DNA of 64,000 nt from Nereocystis luetkeana (taxonomy: Eukaryota; Sar; Phaeophyceae; Laminariales; Laminariaceae), in NCBI GenBank assembly GCA_031213475.1, contig JARUPZ010000005.1, positions 5,619,732 through 5,683,731 on the forward strand, in the 5' to 3' direction. The translations under genes and the position numbers were made by a program. Below are positions 23,293 through 53,603 of the stretch, piece after piece; position 1 is the stretch's first letter; the number at the start of each line of letters is the position of its first letter. The notes under the pieces are model-generated. The model was not told the DNA's origin and did not search any database. It saw nothing but the letters and a program-made list of their open reading frames with translations.

Positions 23293-24658
23293 ATATCATC
23301 ACCATCACCACCACCATTATCATCGTCATCATCGTCATCACAATCACCACCACAGCCGACCAATCAGACAGCAGCAGCAGCAGCAGCAGCGGTGGCAGGC
23401 AGTTATACACTCGGAAATTGATAGTAATTGATTGTACCCAACACGCGGGTACAAAGGCGACGAATCATATATCAGAAGCCGTGAAATGTTTTCACGCAGA
23501 GCCCACCGAGCCCACCGAGCCCCCCCCCCTACATGATCTCGTACGATAGGGCGGGTGCATATACGCCCTGACCTTCTATGATCTTGTATGATCTAGCTCA
23601 AATTTCCTGAGTTGCATCTGTACCGTACATATCCAGCACAACATACACATACGACAGCGGCAGGATAGGGTATAGACTATCTGCAGATGATCTACAGATG
23701 ATGTACAGATAGATCGTCACCTGTTCGGCGTGTGGGTTATTTAGTACCCGGTACGGTTCCTGAACCGGCAACGGAACGGGTCTCGGTGTGTGGCGAAGGG
23801 AGCCACGGTTTGGGACATAGTCCCCTCGGGAAGGGGGGGGGAGGGGGGGAAATGGACGACAACAAGTGACGATCAGAGCAACCATCGTGACCACGGGCGT
23901 GATCGGGGGACGATACACAATGGTTGGTGCCCCGATTTGCCATGGTTGAATGCAAGGAGTCCTCTCCGGCACGGCTGCTGCCATGATGCTACCCCCGTAG
24001 TGATTTGGCCAGTCACACTGCTCCTAGACGTTTGGTGGTGTAACACCAGAGTTGTCGCGGTTTCGGGACGCTAACTCGGGGCCCCCGAAGGAGCGAAGGG
24101 GTTAAGTTAACGAACCCTATCCCCACCTCAGGTGGTGGAGCTTTGTGGGGTGCGTGAGAGTGTGTGGGGTGTGTGGGAGTGGGACGGGGGGCGGGTGCTA
24201 CCACAGAGGTAACAATTCTACCATAAGAAGTATTATTTTTCGGTAAAAAAACTACCAGGTAATTGACTGTCGGGGCTCATAACCTATAAGACTACTACTC
24301 GGGGCGTAGATACAAGGACCGCTTGGTTTTCGTGTTGATGTACAGAAAATCAACCGACTTGAGAGCGCACACATGGCGTGGGTAGAGGAGCGAGTCAAGG
24401 CGAGTCGAAAGAAAGGGCTAGAAAGGAAGGGCCGAACTTTCTTCTCGCGGCTGAAAACGCAAGGCACGGAACGTAGTGGGGGGGGCAAGGGGGGGGGGAG
24501 GGGAGCTCGCTGTGTGACCCCGGGTCTGAGTTCCGCCTAATACGGGGGGCCACAGTAAATAGGACCTACGGTAAATACAAAAACCTATATTTTTACCTAT
24601 TTTTACAAGCAATATTTGGTCCTATTTACTATAGTCCCCCACAAATAGAACCGGAGAA

Positions 24659-24689
<31 letters not shown>

Positions 24690-27600
24690 ACAGGAGGTGC
24701 GAAGACAATAACCAAGACGGGGGGAAACGAAATAAAACTGTTGGGGTGAGAGGCGTATAGCTGCTGGTATACCCCTGCAGGGCAAGCCCTCGTCGGCGAG
24801 GGAATCTCTCATGTCGTCGTCGTCGTCGTTGTTTCTCCTTAACACGAGTTGTAACTTCAAAAGCAGGCAGGCTCGCTGCTTTCTGTCAGTCACCCTTGAG
24901 CATGTCGTACATGGCGTCCGCCTTCACGGACCGCCCGTCCGGCAGCCCCGCCCCCTCCACCTTGTTATCGTTGTAGATCAGCTTGGCATTCGGATCGATC
25001 TGTGAGGGGTTTGTTTTTGTTTTGTTTGTTGGTGTCACACGCGCCACAGCGATCGATGAACACAGCAAAAATCACACGGGCAACACGAAACGCCTTCCAT
25101 CAATAGTACTGAAATATATATAGTATCGATAGTTTTCACAACGCAAACCGCACAACCACAACCTAGGTTCGAATCGAAAGTATGTTTTGTCAAAACTTTT
25201 TCGTACTTTTGCCAATTTTTCTCTTCGTACGAGCACTTCTCGGCAAAAACGCCAAGTACTCGGACACGGGGAAGCCCGGGCGGACACATTGGTATAGGTC
25301 TCGGGCGCCATCCGTGCGCTCTGAAGCGCGTGGCGGGCGCTCAAAGTTTGTTTTTTTTTCCCGGCGGGAGAGGATAAGACGATTTCCCTGGTTTCAGTAC
25401 GAAAATTTGAACGAAACAAAAATTCAAAACAAGAACTAAAAAAAAAAAAAAAAAAAAACAGAAGAAAATCCAGCACGCACCGGGGGTGGGGTTGGGGGGG
25501 GGGGGGGGGGGGGGAGGGGAGGGGAGGGGAGGGGAGGCGCCGCTGCGGGGCTACGTACGACAATATAGATCTACCTACGTGCGTACAGCTACGGCGAAAT
25601 TTGCATCAACGGGGGGGTTGGCTACCGGGACAGCTCCGGGACAGCAGCACCCCTGCAACAACCTGAGCGAACGAACCTGGTGCGCCACTCGGAAGCAGTC
25701 GTCGACGTAGCCCGGACCCAGCTTCCTGAGGTAGACGTTGTCTTCCAGCTCCCCGCTGCAGTCAGCCCTGAAGGCCTCGTTGACAACGTCCCACGAGCCC
25801 ACCCTGCCGTAGAAGTGGCCCATCGTAGTGCGGATGTGCCTGTTCAACACAACACCACCACCGTGACCGTCACCACCACCGTCACCGCCACCGCCGCCAC
25901 CGTCGACACCACCACCACCACCACCGCCGCCGCCGCCATCGACACCACCGTCAGGGCAAGGGAAAGAGGAGGGAGGGGGGGCGAGGGGGGCGGGGGGGGG
26001 GGGTACTCGCTATCAGGCATGGCTGTAATCGTATGACCATTAGTTAGACCCTCGCATCCCTACAATGCCCGGGGGGGGGATTAAACTGCTTCGATCAGCT
26101 GCAGTAAGCAGAGGGGCCGTTGGGACGAAGAGGGGGGAGGGGGCGGGAGAGGAACTGTGTGTGAGAGAGAAAGAGAGCCAAACAGAGAGACAGAGACAGG
26201 CACACAGATATAATCATATACAAGGCGCTTCGCTCCGAGGGCGGCCTACGCCGCCCACTACGCTCGCTCTGGAAGAAAAAGTACATGTCGAATTACGCGA
26301 AGCGGACAGAAGGTCGATGATTGAGCATACCCTGGTATCTGGTATGTTTTTATGATTGTTGTATAGTTGCAAATTGGCGACTTCATAATGCCAAGAGTCA
26401 CATGCCGTACGTACTGGTACGTACATACCCCAGGTAGGGCACTGACTTTCTTCTTTCGATATGCTGTATGATATGTACCTGGTATGTACGCACGAGAAAA
26501 CACAGCATGGCACAGCGGCACAGCACAGCAGCACTGCAAAAACTATGAAAACGAAACCGAAAAATTCGGAAAGAGAAAAAATCCCCGTCCCCTCTCATGT
26601 ACCATGTAATAAGTGTCTGCCCCTGGAACACCTTGCACCAACCAGTCAAAGAAGAAAAAAAAAACAAAAAAAATGAACAGCAGAGCTTCTCTCTCAGCCT
26701 CGTACGCCGCCCGCCTCTCTCTCGACCAACTCGCCACCGATTCGGTCCGTGTGAAGCTTTCCTCCCTCTCTGTCACAGTGATCCCCGTTGCCCGCCCCGC
26801 GTGAAGCCCGGTGCTCACCGTGACCCTCGTTCGCCAACTCGACGATGTCGATGGTCACAGACGGGCGTTCGTCTCTTTGTATAGTTCAGCGTGGTCGCAA
26901 AAATAAGCACCGCTTGAATGTTAGCTTACAATCCCGAATGCCCCTTATGGAATCCAACATACTCAGTCTAATTTTTCAGATGGATGCAAAACAGAGCCCA
27001 TTCATGCTTCCGTTGTGTCTCGAGGCACACACGACGCCTAGCCACGTAAACCGCGACCGCCCTCCTTGCACCCCCCCCTCTACCCGCCAGCATCCGCCGA
27101 CACCCGCGACGGCGCCGGGCTCGCCCGCATCACCGTGCTCCGACTACACACACACTCTCGAAAACGGAAGAAGAAAAATGGGGGAAAAAAACTGAAAGTG
27201 CGAAAGAAATTTCAACCAAACCGGTGAAAAAAAGCGAAAGAGAGCCTCCCAAACCGCTGAAAAAAACAAAATCGACGTTTTCTTTTTCCCGAGTTTTTTT
27301 TTCTATTGTTCCGGGAAAAAAAGCGTGGCATGAGAAGCAAGCACGCAAAGAAAGCAAAGAACGCGAAGAAAGCAAGGATCGTAGAAGCGACGAAAAAACG
27401 TGGGAGACTCGCTGAGCGTGAGGCAGGTGCTTATAATCAAGTGATTTTAGGAAAAGGATATTTGTAAGTATGTGTATATATATACACATTATGTTGCGCT
27501 TTAAGATTGCACTTACGGTGTTAAGGGAGGAAATGCTTGGGGTTGTGCGGTAATTAGTGCAGTAGAGGAAACTTAAATCATTGCGCCACTTCGTTTCGGG

Positions 27601-27704
27601 GAGGGGGGAGGCAATCTACTGGAATTGAAATTATTGTGAGGTTATTTTTGCGGTAACTACAACTGAAGAACGCACCTGACACATGGGTTTGGGATATATA
27701 TATA

Positions 27705-27744
<40 letters not shown>

Positions 27745-30700
27745 ATATTAAAACCTTTACTTTCCAGATTGAACCGTGGTCACAGGTGTCGCCCCTTCTC
27801 CCCCCCCCCCCGGTACGTGCCTCCATTTTTTATCGCGCATAGGGTTCAGCATTCCCACTGCCCGTCGATTTTCACCGAATGTTTGGCTAACTCACGCTCT
27901 TCTCGCTATATATGTCCCTACGAGTATGTTAACTCGCTGATAGTTGAACCCACGAAATCGATTTTAGTATGCGCGAGGACACCCTAACCTACCAAGCCAC
28001 CGGGAACGCCTACTTGGAATTGGCTTCGGATCGCTATTGCAGTACGTGTACTGCTGCGTTCAGCACACTGTAGTAAAAAGGGGCAGATCCTTCGCAACTA
28101 ACCCCTCTTTTTGTACCCAAGCTTGATGGAACTATGACGGGGGACCATAGTAAATAGGACCGAATATTGTTGGTAAAAGCAGGGAAATAGATAGGTTATT
28201 GTGTATACCGTAGGTCCAATTTAATATGGTACCACGAGAGTCTTCGCGCGATAAAAATGCTAGGCGCAAACCGGAGGCGGGGGAGGGGAGGGAGAAGAGG
28301 CTGCTGTGTGACTCTGGATCCGAGTTACGACTATTACGGGGGGATACAGTAAATAGGACCAAATATCGTCAGTAAAAATAGGCAAATATAGTAGTTTTTG
28401 TGTGTACCATAGGTCCTATTTACTATGGCTCCCCCTGATAAGAGGGAGAGAGAAACGAAGGGCGAAGGTAGTAAATGGGAGGGGGAAAAAGAAGAGTGCT
28501 TGCAACATCACGTACCTGGTACCAGGTATGTATTACGGGGGGCTATATAGTAAATAGGACCAAATGTTGTCAGTAAAAATGGCGAAATATATAGTTTTTT
28601 GTACGTACAGTAGGTCCTATTTAATATGGTCCCTGGTAGCAGTAAAAAATACGAAAAAAAACGAGTTCAGAAAGAAGCGTACCGTACGTACACAGCAGCT
28701 CCGGCGCTGCTGGCGTAGTCTCGTAGGGGGTGATACATTTGTTTGGTACTTCCCGGGGCTACACAGCAAGGAGTTTCTCAACACGCCCGAAGCATGGTGG
28801 ACCTTTTGCTGCTTCCCGCGGTGGCTCTCCACACGTACGCAGGCGGTTCCGCGCTTCTCCTTCTTCAAGCATTATGGTGATGACTTCTACCTTAGTCCCA
28901 CAAGGATTCATGAACCCGATGCCGGTCTTCTGGGATCGAGAACCATGGGTTACGGCATCGTAAGCGCGACGCGCGGGCAGGTGAAAACAGAAAATAGTCC
29001 CACCGTTACAGGCTTGGGCGCATTAGTCTTGGGGTTTCGTAGGGGGTCTTTTCGGGGGGCATCTGGGGGGGTTGGGGGGGGGGGGGGCGTCTCGGGTACA
29101 CATTCCCGCTTTCCCTCTCCTCGCCTATAGAGCGCCTCACGCAGCCGGGAAGCGGACATCTCCTCGGCGAACTCCGGGGTCGTGACGTGCCAGCACAGAG
29201 TGTGGCCCTTCACGGCCATGCCTTTGTCGCCGGCCCAGTCCACGATCTTGTCGCACGGACGGAAATCGTACACCCCCTGCGAGGTGTTCGAGGTTGTGGA
29301 TGGAGGGGGGCGGGGGGGGGATAGGGGTGTACTCGGGTCATGCATGGCCGTTCGTAGTCGTATGACCATGGTAGACCTCGCATCGTTACAACGCCGGGAC
29401 GGAGCACTTCGGGTTTTCATCGGCCAGACTGACATCGTTTGCACGAAGCGTGACGCGGAGGGGGAGCGGATACTCGCTTGTTGCTTGCCTTGGTCATTTG
29501 ACCATCGACCACGTATCCCTTTCTAGACGGAACACCGTTCCTACTCCTAATAGAGGCACCTCAGTCAGTTGGGCGCTCACTACGATTTTTCCGTATAATA
29601 CATAAAAAAAAACGTTTCGTTTACCTTGCATATCCTTTTCCTGTTCATCGTGTATTGTGGCCACCATCTATCTCCCAGGGTAGCGATCGTTTCCTCGCTA
29701 TTATCTCCGCAGTGCGCTAAACGTCTCCATGTCACATTCGGAGCGTATATGGCCCACTCTTACCCCACCAAATAAGGGTATAAAGGGGTTGAATTATTAC
29801 TTGCTTGACACCTTGTATTGTTCAGGAGAAGACATAGAAGCGGCAGAGGCGAAGCGTCAGATAGACTTGGCCGTACAATGTAAACCAGAGCACATGGACT
29901 CCAGACCCCCCCCACAAGACCCCCCCAGTTCCCCTCCGGCTATTCATACAGCAGTGTGTGTTTCCTGCTTTTGCGCTGTTCTTGGTTTTCCACTTCAGAG
30001 ACTTAATACCAGGGCATCCCTCTATGCCGGGTTTACGCTACGTGTATGCGCTGTCGGAAACTTCTGAAAAACTCCGCACCTCGTCTCCCCCAACGAGCAG
30101 AGGCTTCCACTTCATGTGGTGTTCCACCACGACGCTGTTGAACTCTGCGGGTTCGAAGGAGATCGGACACAAAAAGAAGAGGAGGAGGAACACAAGAGCA
30201 ACCGACATCTTTGAGTGAGGCCCCGGTGCTGGGGCGAGGCTTCTCTTCGCCCGGCCTGAATGAGAGGCACAGCACAAACCAACCAGCAACCAAGACGATT
30301 TGCGGGCGAATAAATTTACAACCAAAATAACTACTTTGTACTCGCTCGTATTGTAATGCGTAGAAAATGCCGAGTTGCACGTAGACTCGAGTCGGCGGGG
30401 GGGGGAAAACACACCGCGGACAGGTCACGATCTAGACCATCTACCCGCAGATCCTGACCTGCCGTCATGACACGCTGTGCAGCACCTGCATGAAGTACAT
30501 AACCAACCCCGGGAAACAACACGCCCTAGAAAATGCAGGTTATATACGGCCCCCGCCCGGCAACACGAGCTAGATCGCACAGATCATACAGATCAGCAAT
30601 CTATCTGCACTGAAGCATCTACTGCGGTAGATCATGAAGTGGGAACTGCTGATCTGTAGATCATCTGTAGATTATGCAGATCATCAATCTATCTACACTG

Positions 30701-32731
30701 AAGCATCTACTACTGTAGATCATGAAGTGGGAGCTGCTGGTCTGTAGATCATCTGTACCATCATACAGATCAGCAATATATCTGCACTGAAGCATCTACT
30801 ACTGTAGATCATGAAGTGGGAACTGCCGATCTGTAGATGATCTGTCAAGAGATGTGGAGAATTTCACACGCCAAACAACTACTATCCCGCTGGTTTTGAT
30901 TTTTTTGGGGCTTTCAAGGTGACAGTAAGGGTTGGGTTTTAGCACCGCAGTCCCATTTTTGGGGACAAACCAGCCTAATTCCAAGTAGCTTGTCCCCAAC
31001 ACGGGACTGCAGTCCTAAAAGGGTTGACTCCAAATGATGCGGAACAACACTGAAACCAGAAGAGACTACGAGTGTTGTGGGGTTTCACCTCTGGTCCCTG
31101 CGGTACATTCTCCGAGTATACAGCAGTTAGTGCAGTAGTACTCGGTACATCTCGTAGCCAGTGTCGTGAACCGAAAACGAAAACACTTTTTCGGTTGGTT
31201 GTGGCCGACAGAAAACCGACTATTTTTGGGTCGGCTTTTCCGGCTGCCAAAAACCGACCGAAACCGGAATCTGACTTCGTTTTTTTTCTTGGCTGGGTTT
31301 TCATTTCCTTGTCCCCTACACCGATAACGCCTGCCAAGTATGATGAGGGTACGATTGCTACAAACCATAACGCCGCAACAAGGGAGAGGGGATACTATAA
31401 CATCACGTCTACATATATGGACGGAAAGTCCGAAACACCGACCGAAACCAGACCCTCACTTTCGACGAAAACAAAAAACAAAAAACAAAAACCGGCCCAC
31501 AGCCAGTTTCCGAGTCGGTTCACAATCTTGGTACCAACACACATGCACACCGAATCCTAGTCCTTCGAAACCTCGGCATTTCGGCTGTGGTTTAGGCGAG
31601 GAACCACCCGAGAAACCGACCGATAAGTGTTCCGTTTCGGTTTCGATTTAGGTTCTTTTCTGTTGTGTTAAAAAATTCCGACCAAAACCGACCGACATTT
31701 CGACTAAAAAAACGAGTGTTTTTTTATTTTCTGGTACACGACACTGCTGACAGCTGACGTACGTTTTCTTTTTTCAATGTACACGACCCTCCATGATTTC
31801 CACGTCTGCACTACGTACAGCACCCGCAGCAGCACTGTTGTCATGCTGCTGTACATAATCGCGTTTACAGCTTTTCTTGTAGGTATACGTGTACATACCT
31901 GTTGCCGGTACTATCTGTATGCAAGTAGCGGATATTTATGTTAGCGTCATCATGAGGGTACTCTGCACTGCTGCACCACTGCTGTACTTGTATACAGTAC
32001 TCGAAGATACACGAAGCCCGTGGGAATCAACAATGGGGCCTCGAGCACTTTCCTCAATACCAACGAATACTGTTGTAGCTGCCGCGCGCTGCTGTGCGCC
32101 ATGATATGAGGGCACAACCTGCATGTAGACAAGAGACATAACTTCATTACTGCTGCACAACAACTGTTCTTATACTCGTATCGTTCACGGTCTGGCCTAT
32201 GACACCTACAGCCTACAGCAGTACATAAGCAGTACTTTTTATGCCTGACTGAGTGAGCGAGCTTTCAACGTACACGAGTCCGCCGGCCGCTACAGGCAAT
32301 ACTGCAACACGTTCCCATTACCGCGTATCCGACGTGTGCCAGACAGCAAGGGTGTTGTACAGGATTGCAGCTACAACAAAGGGATATGATGCGCGTCCAC
32401 CCGTGCTCTGTGCTGCTCTGTACGCTGTGCCAGGGCTTCCGGCTGTGTTCGTACCTCTGTTGAGAATCGAGCTGTAAGGATCGTAGTGCGCGTTCAGGTA
32501 GTCCGGCATTATTGCCGCCCCTACATGTACAACTCCATTTTTCTTTGAGCTGCAAAATGCCGCCGCCTCTCGTAGGCTGCCCTTTTCGACCGCGTGCTCC
32601 TGCATGCTCTCGTAAGCTGGTTGAGCTATGTACTGCTGGCTGGCATGCAGCACAGAAGGGTGGGTTGCGGCGTGATTTATTTTTAAAAGAAGGTTTTCCA
32701 CATTTATAGAGGCGTTAGTATCATGCATCAT
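18477..32731 (-). CDS. Glycoside hydrolase family 10 protein (endo-1,4-beta-xylanase type), 8 exons
   Basis: Eight minus-strand exons join in phase into 397 codons: 32731-32455, 30144-30080, 29276-29125, 25839-25677, 24999-24894, 22459-22284, 21024-20900 and 18606-18477. GH10 enzymes fold as a TIM barrel and cut beta-1,4-xylan by a retaining mechanism. Landmarks in order are VGAAIMPDYLN (70-80), FNSVVVEHHMKWKPLL (94-109), GMAVKGHTLCWH (133-144), GSWDVVNEAF with acid/base Glu186 (179-188), AKLIYND (224-230), GVGLQAHF (265-272), SVNISEMDVRI with nucleophile Glu306 (301-311) and GFTLWGFSDRYSW (343-355). The family's usual ENEMKW reads EHHMKW here, so two subsite residues differ. The first 65 residues show no clear secretion signal, so the true start may be an unrecognised upstream exon spliced to 32549. 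The gene starts head to head with a plus-strand gene. The fold assignment is firm; activity and export are inferred. Confidence 0.9.
18703..19690. mobile_element. Element X, copy 1, in GH10 intron 7
   Basis: About 0.95 kb here is repeated in direct orientation at 26221-27180. It opens with CAAGGCGCTTCGCTCC and a GC-rich hairpin (GGGCGGCCTACGCCGCCC, 18721-18738). Further blocks are CAGCCTCGTACGCCGCCCGC, GTGAAGCCCGGTGCTCACCG and GGTCGCAAAAATAAGCACCG, and it ends in an A/G-rich run. A minus-strand frame is similar in both copies (ESFTRTESVA, RAAYEAEREALL) and may be a relic coding segment. Class unknown. Confidence 0.65.
19949..20039. mobile_element. Pal-B element
   Basis: It reads TTAACCTTTTTAGAACCGCA at the left and CCAAAACGGGACTGCGGTTC at the right, around ACTTGAAATTTAAGT-type arms. 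Confidence 0.85.
20244..20820. mobile_element. Pal-A element interrupted by a SINE
   Basis: Pal-A's left tip (TTACGGGGGGCCATAG, 20244-20259) and the rest of the element (GTAAACAGGACCAAATGTTG ... CCCCCGTAA, 20725-20820) flank a complete SINE. The MITE was therefore in place before the SINE arrived. Confidence 0.85.
20264..20724 (+). mobile_element. tRNA-derived SINE, copy 3, with internal body duplication
   Basis: The head with A and B boxes is intact. The body segment AATCTTCTCGCGATAAAAAT ... GGAGAGAGAGAAGAC occurs twice in tandem (about 20454-20566 and 20567-20680), so the copy is about 100 bases longer than its relatives. Poly(A) tail of about 15. Confidence 0.85.
20900..21024 (-). CDS. 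GH10 exon 7
   Basis: Acceptor CTCTCAG, donor GTGAGT, phase 0 in and phase 2 out. It encodes residues 314-354, including DIYGDVLGACL and GFTLWGFSDRYS, the strand-8 region of GH10 whose Trp residues line the substrate cleft. Confidence 0.92.
21252..21450 (+). repeat. C-tailed interspersed repeat, copy 4
   Basis: It contains GCGCTTGGTGCGAGCGAATA, CTGCCTGGTCGGTGAAAAGT and CCCGGCATTGTATG, and ends at AGTGCA plus a C-rich tract. Confidence 0.65.
21468..21593 (+). repeat. C-tailed interspersed repeat, copy 5
   Basis: A second, shorter copy follows copy 4 head to tail, from TGCCTGCCTGGTCGGTG through TACGACGACGGCCATGCATG to GAGTAC and 13 C. Confidence 0.7.
21594..22283. other. GH10 intron 6 remainder
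   Basis: Nothing coding was recognised. An (AAC)n run lies at 22208-22237. Confidence 0.5.
22284..22459 (-). CDS. GH10 exon 6 (nucleophile exon)
   Basis: Acceptor CGGGCAG, donor GTGAGG, phase 1 in and phase 0 out. It encodes residues 256-313 with GVGLQAHF and SVNISEMDVRI. The Glu of ISEMD aligns with the GH10 catalytic nucleophile. Confidence 0.93.
22498..22580 (-). repeat. C-tailed interspersed repeat, copy 6 (inverted)
   Basis: On the minus strand, ATACGACTACGGCCATGCAT ... CTCTCCTATCGAGTACA runs into about 25 C. It begins 39 bases from the acceptor of GH10 exon 6. Confidence 0.75.
23125..23345. repeat. (TCA)n microsatellite in GH10 intron 5
   Basis: About 70 imperfect TCA units with occasional TCG, TTA and AAA interruptions. 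The Ser- or Asp-rich frames across it are artefacts. Confidence 0.95.
23346..24294. other. GH10 intron 5, no second gene seen
   Basis: It holds a short (CAG)n (23369-23391), GATC/ACAGAT words at 23560-23720, and TACCAGGTA at 24253. Confidence 0.4.
24330..24740 (+). mobile_element. Old SINE copy interrupted by Pal-A
   Basis: Diverged SINE body words (TTGAGAGCGC, GTGGGTAGAGGAGCGAGTC, TTCTTCTCGCGGCTGAAAA, GTGTGACCCCGGGTCTGAGT) run to 24537. Pal-A follows, and then the SINE's GAGAGAGAGAGAG...GGTGCGAAGACAATAA end. The divergence marks an older SINE wave than the copies at 1.2 and 2.4 kb. Confidence 0.65.
24540..24648. mobile_element. Pal-A element inside an old SINE
   Basis: It runs from TACGGGGGGCCACAGTAAAT to ATTTACTATAGTCCCCCACA. 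It splits the SINE copy between its GAGTT and GAGAGAG segments. Confidence 0.85.
24894..24999 (-). CDS. GH10 exon 5
   Basis: Acceptor CCTCACAG, donor GTGACT, phase 0 in and phase 1 out. It encodes residues 220-254, starting with IDPNAKLIYNDNK, the GH10 segment after the acid/base strand (family pattern DPxAKLxYND). Confidence 0.92.
25441..25540. repeat. Poly(A) and G-rich low-complexity tracts
   Basis: About 20 A at 25437-25459, then G-runs at 25493-25540 with GGGGA units. They lie in GH10 intron 4. Confidence 0.7.
25677..25839 (-). CDS. GH10 exon 4 (acid/base exon)
   Basis: Acceptor GTTGAACAG, donor GTTCGT, phase 2 in and phase 0 out. It encodes residues 166-219 with HIRTTMGHFYGRV and SWDVVNEAF. 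The Glu of NEA aligns with the GH10 general acid/base. Confidence 0.93.
25845..25950. repeat. (ACC)n/(CCG)n trinucleotide tract
   Basis: Interrupted CACCACCGCCGC runs abut GH10 exon 4 in its upstream intron. Confidence 0.75.
25990..26070 (-). repeat. C-tailed interspersed repeat, copy 7 (inverted)
   Basis: On the minus strand it reads GCATTGTAGGGATGCGAGGG ... TACAGCCATGCCTGATAGCG and AGTACC, then runs into C-rich DNA. Confidence 0.65.
26221..27180. mobile_element. Element X, copy 2, in GH10 intron 3
   Basis: A direct-orientation relative of 18703-19690. It opens with the same CAAGGCGCTTCGCTCC and hairpin (26239-26256), followed by GACTTCATAATGCCAAGAGT, CAGCCTCGTACGCCGCCCGC, CGTGAAGCCCGGTGCTCACC and GGTCGCAAAAATAAGCACCG. 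The copies differ by many substitutions and indels, so they are not recent. Confidence 0.65.
27695..27742. repeat. (AT)n microsatellite
   Basis: About 24 AT units with two interruptions. Confidence 0.9.
28135..28236. mobile_element. Pal-A element, degenerate ends
   Basis: The core is AATAGGACCGAATATTGTTG ... GTAGGTCCAATTTAATATGG. The right terminus has decayed to TACCACGAG. Confidence 0.75.
28237..28495 (+). mobile_element. Old SINE 3' part interrupted by Pal-A
   Basis: TCTTCGCGCGATAAAAATGC ... GGATCCGAGTTACGA and, beyond a Pal-A, AGAGGGAGAGAGAAACGAAG ... GTAAATGGGAGGGGG correspond to the SINE body and tail. The head is absent. Confidence 0.65.
28334..28440. mobile_element. Pal-A element inside an old SINE
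   Basis: Ends TTACGGGGGGATACAGTAAA and TTTACTATGGCTCCCCCTGA. It was inserted just after the SINE's GAGTTACGA word. Confidence 0.85.
28532..28638. mobile_element. Pal-A element next to an inverted TACCWGGTA pair
   Basis: It starts four bases after TACCTGGTACCAGGTA (28513-28528). The right end has decayed to GGTCCCTGGTAG. Confidence 0.8.
29125..29276 (-). CDS. GH10 exon 3, followed by a GC-type donor
   Basis: Acceptor CTCGCAG, phase 0 in and phase 2 out. It encodes residues 115-164, including GMAVKGHTLCWH, the GH10 strand-3 motif with substrate-binding His and Trp. Only the junction AG|GCGAGG joins in frame with exon 4, completing Arg165 before HIRTTMGHF. A nearby GTGAGG would break the frame. 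Confidence 0.9.
29325..29450 (-). repeat. C-tailed interspersed repeat, copy 8 (inverted)
   Basis: The minus strand carries GATGAAAACCCGAAGTGCTC, CCCGGCGTTGTAACGATGCG, TACGAACGGCCATGCATGAC and CGAGTACA, then C-rich DNA. It is 48 bases upstream of GH10 exon 3. Confidence 0.65.
30080..30144 (-). CDS. GH10 exon 2
   Basis: Acceptor ACCCGCAG, donor GTGCGG, phase 1 in and phase 0 out. It encodes residues 93-114 with FNSVVVEHHMKWKPLL, matching the GH10 block FNxVxxENxMKWxxxE/L. At 65 bases it is easily missed by gene finders. Confidence 0.9.
30425..30850. repeat. Tandem repeat of about 90-95 bases, three copies, GATC-rich
   Basis: Units starting near 30580, 30678 and 30765 each contain CAATCTATCTGCACTGAAGC, ATCTACTACTGTAGATCATG, AAGTGGGAACTGCTGATC and TGTAGATCATCTGTA. 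Shorter degenerate relatives flank them. The units contain inner palindromes around TAGATC. Confidence 0.8.
30927..31027. mobile_element. Pal-B element
   Basis: It runs from GGGTTTTAGCACCGCAGTCC to GGGACTGCAGTCCTAAAAGG and lies in GH10 intron 1. Confidence 0.8.
31155..31715. repeat. CCGAAACCGACC-rich dispersed repeat, copy 2
   Basis: It shares words with 18216-18445 (TTTTTCGGTTGG, AAAACCGACC, CCGACCGACATTTCG). Internal duplication makes its limits uncertain. Confidence 0.45.
32455..32731 (-). CDS. GH10 exon 1 (5' limit uncertain)
   Basis: Donor GTACGA, phase 1 out. Its 3' part encodes VVHVGAAIMPDYLNAHYDPY, the first barrel strand of GH10. The frame stays open back to 32791, with ATG ATG at 32731-32726. 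An alternative is an acceptor TTTTGCAG with coding from 32549 and an unseen upstream signal-peptide exon. Confidence 0.75.
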
Positions 32732-32797
32732 GTTTTTTTTTCGGCACCAAGCACCAAGCTCACTCCACCGCGCAGAGCGAGCAGAGATCAATCAAGG
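32732..32797. promoter_or_regulatory. Putative bidirectional promoter between two head-to-head starts
   Basis: Only 66 bases separate the proposed start codons of the GH10 gene (32731, minus) and the plus-strand gene (32798). A T-run (32732-32740) is present. No TATA box or other known motif is obvious. The assignment depends on both starts being right; either gene may have an upstream exon. Confidence 0.4.

Positions 32798-53603
<20,806 letters not shown>

Noticed and set aside
23119-23421. Serine-rich protein
   Set aside because: It is a (TCA)n array inside a GH10 intron, with no splice or start context.
30580-30850. CRISPR array (also considered at 47465 and 48476)
   Set aside because: The repeats are contiguous tandem units without unique spacers of uniform length, and the DNA is eukaryotic.
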